DNA of 17,403 nt, taken from Acidimicrobiia bacterium (GTDB lineage: Bacteria; Actinomycetota; Acidimicrobiia; Spongiisociales; ZC4RG35). Under the pieces are notes generated by a model, which was not told the DNA's origin, did not search any database, and saw only the letters and a program-made list of their open reading frames with translations. A program made the position numbers and the translations under genes. Below are positions 14,200-17,403 of the stretch, one piece after another (positions within the stretch are counted from its first letter, which is position 1; each line of letters starts with the position of its first letter). Where the stretch lies: NCBI GenBank assembly GCA_025929005.1, contig JAICND010000003.1:1-17403 (forward strand). Reading direction: 5' to 3'.

Positions 14200-14232
14200 C
14201 ACGAAGGGCTCCCTGTAAGGGAGCCCTTCGTG
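14200..14232 (+). terminator. Perfect 14-bp hairpin terminator after the HbhA-like gene
   Basis: CACGAAGGGCTCCC (14200-14213) pairs perfectly with GGGAGCCCTTCGTG (14219-14232) around a five-base loop TGTAA. It starts 13 bases after the stop codon and sits between convergent genes, so it may stop transcription from both sides. Only a weak CATTCT follows, as is usual in high-GC genomes. Confidence 0.85.
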
Positions 14233-14261
14233 CATTCTCCGGCCACTTCGAAGCGACGACA

Positions 14262-14663
14262 TCAGCGAACCAACGGTTCGATCCCAGCCGCGGCTTCTAT
14301 CCAGGCAGTAACCATGTTTTCGGTCGGCAGCCGACGCACCATCTGCTTGCGACCGTTGTGGTCGGAGAGCTTGGCCGTCAACGCGGTCGGGTTGCGACGA
14401 CGCAGATCTCGAATCGTGGTGACCCCGCAGGACTCCAGGAGGACTGCGTATTCGGCACCGATTCCCCGCACCCGCATAATGTCGGCTCGCAACGACCAAC
14501 GCAGGACCTGTTCGAAATCGAGTCCGGTCTCGCCCGCAAGTTGTTCACGGCCGGTCTTGGAACCCGCCCGCTTCAACAAAGCCTCGGTTGTGCGAACACC
14601 GGCCTTTCGCAGCCGGGTGGCGAGCTTGGGATCGATGCCAGCGATCTCATCGATACGAGCCAC
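14262..14663 (-). CDS. DUF4332 protein (helix-hairpin-helix-like repeats)
   Basis: This 133-residue protein of unknown role consists of two helix-hairpin-helix-like repeats: IDEIAGIDPKLATRLRKAGV with TTEALLKRAG (4-34), and IMRVRGIGAEYAVLLESCGV with TTIRDLRRRNP (62-92). The I-x-G-I-x-x-x-x-x-x-L-x-x-x-G-[IV]-x-T-x-x-x-L pattern is the DUF4332 signature, and related folds bind DNA backbones non-specifically. The GTG start has a good Shine-Dalgarno (GGGAGG on the minus strand, 14667-14672). It follows the MocA-like gene after 55 bases on the same strand, so it may be the last gene of that operon or have its own promoter. It faces the HbhA-like gene across the terminator hairpin. Confidence 0.8.
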   Translation of the reverse strand: MARIDEIAGIDPKLATRLRKAGVRTTEALLKRAGSKTGREQLAGETGLDFEQVLRWSLRADIMRVRGIGAEYAVLLESCGVTTIRDLRRRNPTALTAKLSDHNGRKQMVRRLPTENMVTAWIEAAAGIEPLVR

Positions 14664-14718
14664 GGTCCTCCCAAAACAAAAAGAGCAGAAGGTCGGCGAC
14701 TCTACCTAACCCGAACGA

Positions 14719-15306
14719 TCATTGCTTAGGTCGAAGGTCTCCAATGTCGCGTTCTGTGTCAACGTCCCGGGGAGGCCGTTGTTCAAACCACACCTCTTCG
14801 ACCCACTCGGGGTGCGCATGCAGCAGTCGCATGGCACCCTCGTCTCCGTCGAGACTCATCAGGCGGGGCCACAACGGCCTCGTGACTATCACAGGGTTGG
14901 CCAGGGTATAGCGATACTTGGGAACCACGGCCTGGCGTTTGGTCTTACGGGCCGTGCGGATCAACCTGTCCACCACCTCAAGGTCGACGTCGGGTTGATC
15001 ACCTAGAAAGATGGCGGCCAGATCGGCTCGCGAAAACCGCGTTACGGCATCGAGCCCGGCGCGCAAAGACGACGCCAGGCCCTCCTCCCACTCTGGATTC
15101 TCGACCACCGTCCAGCCGTCGAGATCGTGCGTTGCAAGGACGATGTCGGTCTGGGCCCCCAGCACGAGAAACTTCTCGTCGAAATTGGCGGATTCGACCA
15201 GATGGAGCACGTGGCCGAGCAAGGTGGTGTCACCCCAAGGTTCCAACTGCTTGGGTCGGCCTAGGCGCGTTGATCCTCCAGCTGCCAGGACCAGAGCCGC
15301 GATCAC
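14719..15306 (-). CDS. MocA/MobA-like nucleotidyltransferase (molybdenum cofactor cytidylyltransferase-like)
   Basis: This 195-residue GT-A-fold nucleotidyltransferase opens with LAAGGSTRLGRPKQL (7-21), the NTP-binding loop with the Lys typical of MobA/MocA. FLGDQPDVD (about 99-107) holds the catalytic metal-binding Asp, and ANPVIVTR followed by GDEGAMRLL (about 136-163) matches the MocA-type acceptor region. MocA attaches CMP to molybdopterin for the xanthine oxidase family. Its place directly behind the XdhC genes supports this cofactor role. The start is taken as GTG at 15306, ten bases after the XdhC stop; a longer frame to a TTG at 15354 would add 16 low-complexity Ser/Ala residues inside the XdhC gene. 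A GMP-transferring MobA is the main alternative. Confidence 0.82.
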   Translation of the reverse strand: MIAALVLAAGGSTRLGRPKQLEPWGDTTLLGHVLHLVESANFDEKFLVLGAQTDIVLATHDLDGWTVVENPEWEEGLASSLRAGLDAVTRFSRADLAAIFLGDQPDVDLEVVDRLIRTARKTKRQAVVPKYRYTLANPVIVTRPLWPRLMSLDGDEGAMRLLHAHPEWVEEVWFEQRPPRDVDTERDIGDLRPKQ

Positions 15307-15316
15307 CCACGGGACG

Positions 15317-16075
15317 CTACTCGTCGCGGCCGAGGAGACGGACGGAGCCGACAAGTTGAAGCGGTTCTTCAGTGCGGTAACGGCTCTTGGTCATCTCGGC
15401 CAGGATGGCCAGAGCCACCTCCCCCGGGGCAACAGCTCCGATCGGGAGGCCGATGGGTCCGTGAATTCGATCGACCTGCTCGGGTGTGTAACCGGCCGCG
15501 AGTAACCGCTCACGACGACGAGCTGCGGTCTTGCGGCTGCCCATGGCCCCGATGTATGCCACGTTGGCGGGCAGCAACCGGGGCCAAAGTGGATCCTCGA
15601 AACGGGCGTCATGGCTGAGGACAACGACAAACGTCCGCCGATCGAAGTCGACTTCGACCTCGTCGGGCCAGCCCAGGGCGAGCTGCTCGGCCTCGGGAAA
15701 CCGCTCCGCGGTGAGGAAGGCCGGGCGGGCGTCACTAACTACCACCCTGTACCCCACCCGATATGCAAGAGCCGTTAGCTCCTGACCGATGTGGACCGCC
15801 CCGAAGATCACCAATCGCGGCCGGGGAGCGATCGTTTCCAGGTAGATCTCGAGAGTGCCATAGGCCAGGGTTTCGGATCGTTCCCTGTCCATCAGTTGGG
15901 TCAGGTCGCTCAACATCCCTTCGGGTGCTGGCTCAGGCAGGCGCCCGGCGAGTACACCTCCGTTCTCATCGATAACCGCTGCATCTCCCCGACCCTCCTC
16001 TGAAACGACTACGAGACGAGCTCCCAGGCGCTCATTGGCCACCAGGGTTTCGATGGCTTCAAGAGAGGCGTTCAC
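15317..16075 (-). CDS. XdhC family protein, Rossmann (C-terminal) part
   Basis: This is a 252-residue protein of the XdhC/CoxF type, involved in inserting or sulphurating the molybdenum cofactor of xanthine dehydrogenase-family enzymes. The C-terminal XdhC Rossmann domain begins at about residue 88, with LVIFGAVHIGQEL followed by VVSDARPAFLTAERFPEAEQ. It contains VVVLSHDARFEDPLWPRLL and YIGAMGSRKTAARRRERL, all standard XdhC motifs. The nucleotide loop is GAVH, not GAGH. The N-terminal 85 residues are less conserved. The GTG at 16075 is chosen because it overlaps the stop of the preceding short XdhC gene as GTGA; an upstream ATG at 16111 would give a 39-base overlap. Together the two genes encode what is often one polypeptide. 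Confidence 0.88.
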   Translation of the reverse strand: MNASLEAIETLVANERLGARLVVVSEEGRGDAAVIDENGGVLAGRLPEPAPEGMLSDLTQLMDRERSETLAYGTLEIYLETIAPRPRLVIFGAVHIGQELTALAYRVGYRVVVSDARPAFLTAERFPEAEQLALGWPDEVEVDFDRRTFVVVLSHDARFEDPLWPRLLPANVAYIGAMGSRKTAARRRERLLAAGYTPEQVDRIHGPIGLPIGAVAPGEVALAILAEMTKSRYRTEEPLQLVGSVRLLGRDE

Positions 16076-16380
16076 CACCGCTCGATCAGGACCTGAATAC
16101 TTCCCCCACATGCCAGGCCCACCGCGAACGCCTCCTCATCGGCGATGCCGTAGCTCACCACCCGCGGCTGTCCGGAGGTGAGAACCTCCTGAGCGTGGAG
16201 ATAAACGTCGTTCTCGACACAGCCGCCGGAAACCGAACCAGCCATGTCGCCTGTCGACGAGACGAGAAACTTCGCTCCGATCGGGCGGGGCGCCGATCCC
16301 GATACCCGCACCACGGTCGCAACGGCTACCTCTGTCCCCTCGGCGTGCCATTGGTGATAGGTCTCTAACGCCTCGCGCAT
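16072..16380 (-). CDS. XdhC/CoxI N-terminal domain protein
   Basis: This 102-residue protein consists of the XdhC_CoxI domain alone: VAVATVVRVSGSAPRPIGAK (18-37), then SSTGDMAGSVSGGCVENDVY (41-60) and AFAVGLACGGSIQVLIE (84-100). The GSVSGGCVE and GLACGG cysteines (C54 and C90) are conserved in the family and thought to matter in handling the cofactor or sulphur. In many bacteria this domain is fused to the Rossmann half that here is the next gene. The ATG start has a good Shine-Dalgarno (GAGGAG, minus strand, about 16386-16391) that overlaps the stop of the CoxE-like gene. The gap to that gene is eight bases. Confidence 0.9.
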   Translation of the reverse strand: MREALETYHQWHAEGTEVAVATVVRVSGSAPRPIGAKFLVSSTGDMAGSVSGGCVENDVYLHAQEVLTSGQPRVVSYGIADEEAFAVGLACGGSIQVLIERW

Positions 16381-16388
16381 GATGCTCC

Positions 16389-17403
16389 TCAGCCGGCCCG
16401 GGGTTGCACCGGGCCTGGCAACGACTCTAGAAGAGCCACCACGGAGGCAAGATCCGTCAGATTGGCGGCCGGGAGAAAGTCGTCAACGTATGGGAGGGCG
16501 GCTTGCATGCCGCGAGTCTCGGGTGCAAATCCGGGCCGCCCCGCCAGCGGGTTCAACCAGATGATGCGATGGACCGACCGGTGCAGCCTGGCCATCTCCT
16601 TCCTCAGGAGGTCAGGGTCGCCGCGGTCCCAGCCATCGGAGACGATCACGACGATGGGCCCACCCCGGGTGACACGCCGCGACCAGTCCCGGTTGAAACG
16701 ACCGATGGCTTCTCCGATCTTGGTCCCGCTCGACCAGTCCTCCACCGCGCCCGCCACCTCGCTGATGGCGGAGCTGGGATCGCGTCGGGCGAGCTGACGG
16801 GTGATGCGAGTGAGTTGAGTCGAAAACACAAAGGCCTCCAGCCGACCGAGCCTTCCCCGGGCAGCGTGGGCGAAATAGAGCAGCATCTCGGAATATCGCT
16901 CCATCGATCCGGAGACATCGGCAATGAAGACAAGAGGGCGTCTTCGCACGCGGCGTTCTGTGTAAGCCAGAGGCATCAAGTCGGCATGCGGTCCGACCGA
17001 GTGGCGCAACGTGCGTCGAAGATCTGGCCGGTCGCCACCAAGGGCGGGCCGGCGACGACGAATCGTGACAAGAGCGGGCGCCCACAACATCTCTGCAATC
17101 AGGCGGCGGACCTGGGCGCTTTCCGCCGCAGTCAAGTCAGCAAAGTCGCGGCGACCCAGACGTTCGACGGCGGAGGCGCCAACCGTGGCCTTGCGGACCT
17201 CGCCCCCATCGCCCGAGTCCGGCTGATCCCCTTCGGCCCGTATCGTCCAGGTTCGCTGGCGGGGGCTGATGAAGGCAATCGAAGGATCTCGCATTGATCC
17301 GAAAAAAGCGAAGAAGACACGATCGAAAATCAAAAGATGCTCCACCGAGCTGCATGCCAGGGCTCGCAAAGCGAAGAAGGCGTCATTTCCAGAGGCCATT
17401 CCG
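16389..17403 (-). CDS. CoxE-like VWA domain protein, 5' end cut by the window edge
   Basis: The protein belongs to the CoxE/COG3552 group with a C-terminal von Willebrand factor A domain. These work with a MoxR-type AAA+ ATPase (CoxD) to mature molybdenum hydroxylases such as aerobic CO dehydrogenase. The MIDAS metal site is complete, counting from the ATG at 17399: DVSGSM (D161, S163, S165), T226 in SSGTKIGEA, and D255 in VIVSDGWDRGD. The N-terminal part FFALRAL...FDRVFFAFFG (8-34) matches the CoxE helical region but begins abruptly, and the frame stays open through 17402. The true start is therefore likely outside the window, with 17399 being an internal Met. It is the first visible gene of the CoxE-XdhC-XdhC-MocA-like run. 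Confidence 0.87.
   Translation of the reverse strand, partial: GMASGNDAFFALRALACSSVEHLLIFDRVFFAFFGSMRDPSIAFISPRQRTWTIRAEGDQPDSGDGGEVRKATVGASAVERLGRRDFADLTAAESAQVRRLIAEMLWAPALVTIRRRRPALGGDRPDLRRTLRHSVGPHADLMPLAYTERRVRRRPLVFIADVSGSMERYSEMLLYFAHAARGRLGRLEAFVFSTQLTRITRQLARRDPSSAISEVAGAVEDWSSGTKIGEAIGRFNRDWSRRVTRGGPIVVIVSDGWDRGDPDLLRKEMARLHRSVHRIIWLNPLAGRPGFAPETRGMQAALPYVDDFLPAANLTDLASVVALLESLPGPVQPRAG

Noticed and set aside
16503..17297. Plus-strand 264-residue open frame over the CoxE-like gene
   Set aside because: Low-complexity Arg/Pro/Ser composition and no motif, while the opposite strand has a complete VWA metal site.
1..17403. Search for CRISPR arrays, tRNA or rRNA genes, toxin-antitoxin pairs, phage or transposase genes
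   Set aside because: No regularly spaced repeats, no tRNA-like cloverleaf or CCA end, and no integrase, transposase or known defence motifs were seen. The XRE gene is paired with an HbhA-like protein and not with a toxin-like protein.

Overview
The window reads as a chromosomal segment of a high-GC actinobacterium. Supporting points are the frequent GTG starts, several genes that look leaderless (a TAnnnT -10 box 6-8 bases before the start codon and no Shine-Dalgarno), GTGA/ATGA stop-start overlaps, and a GlnE, HbhA-like and QueA-like gene content. The Cys-containing S-layer-homology-like repeats at the left edge suggest an Acidimicrobiia-type lineage, but that is inference. There is no tRNA, rRNA, CRISPR array or insertion sequence. 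Coding density is very high, and no gene-free stretch exceeds about 100 bases.

Left part (1-7503). The 3' end of an M23 (LytM-type) peptidase gene enters from the left edge. It converges on and overlaps a fold-type IV aminotransferase gene, which follows directly after nadE (glutamine-dependent NAD+ synthetase). A 37-base divergent promoter region separates nadE from a small membrane-protein gene that is translationally coupled to glnE (glutamine synthetase adenylyltransferase/removase). A long perfect hairpin follows glnE, then comes an M20D amidohydrolase. Middle part (7509-12449). aroF (DAHP synthase with an N-terminal regulatory domain) and tyrA (prephenate dehydrogenase plus ACT domain) form an aromatic-amino-acid operon. 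A VIT/CCC1-type metal transporter is divergent from it. Next comes a tightly overlapped operon of NTF2-like protein, short-chain dehydrogenase and a divergent QueA-like protein.

Right part (12450-17403). Two leaderless promoters diverge around a palindrome. One drives the NTF2/SDR/QueA-like operon. The other drives a SufR-type Fe-S winged-helix regulator. An XRE regulator and an HbhA-like Lys/Ala-tailed protein then form a two-gene unit closed by a perfect terminator hairpin, an arrangement resembling Rv0474-hbhA of Mycobacterium tuberculosis. Facing it is a DUF4332 gene and a run of molybdenum-hydroxylase accessory genes: CoxE-like VWA protein, an XdhC/CoxI protein split into two overlapping genes, and a MocA-like nucleotidyltransferase. 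The enzyme subunits they serve are not in the window and may lie to the right.

The most interesting points are the QueA-like operon with a divergent catalytic motif, the SufR-like regulator facing it across a dyad, the regulator/HbhA-like pair, the split XdhC, and the predominance of leaderless promoters. I see no clear defence or mobile system.
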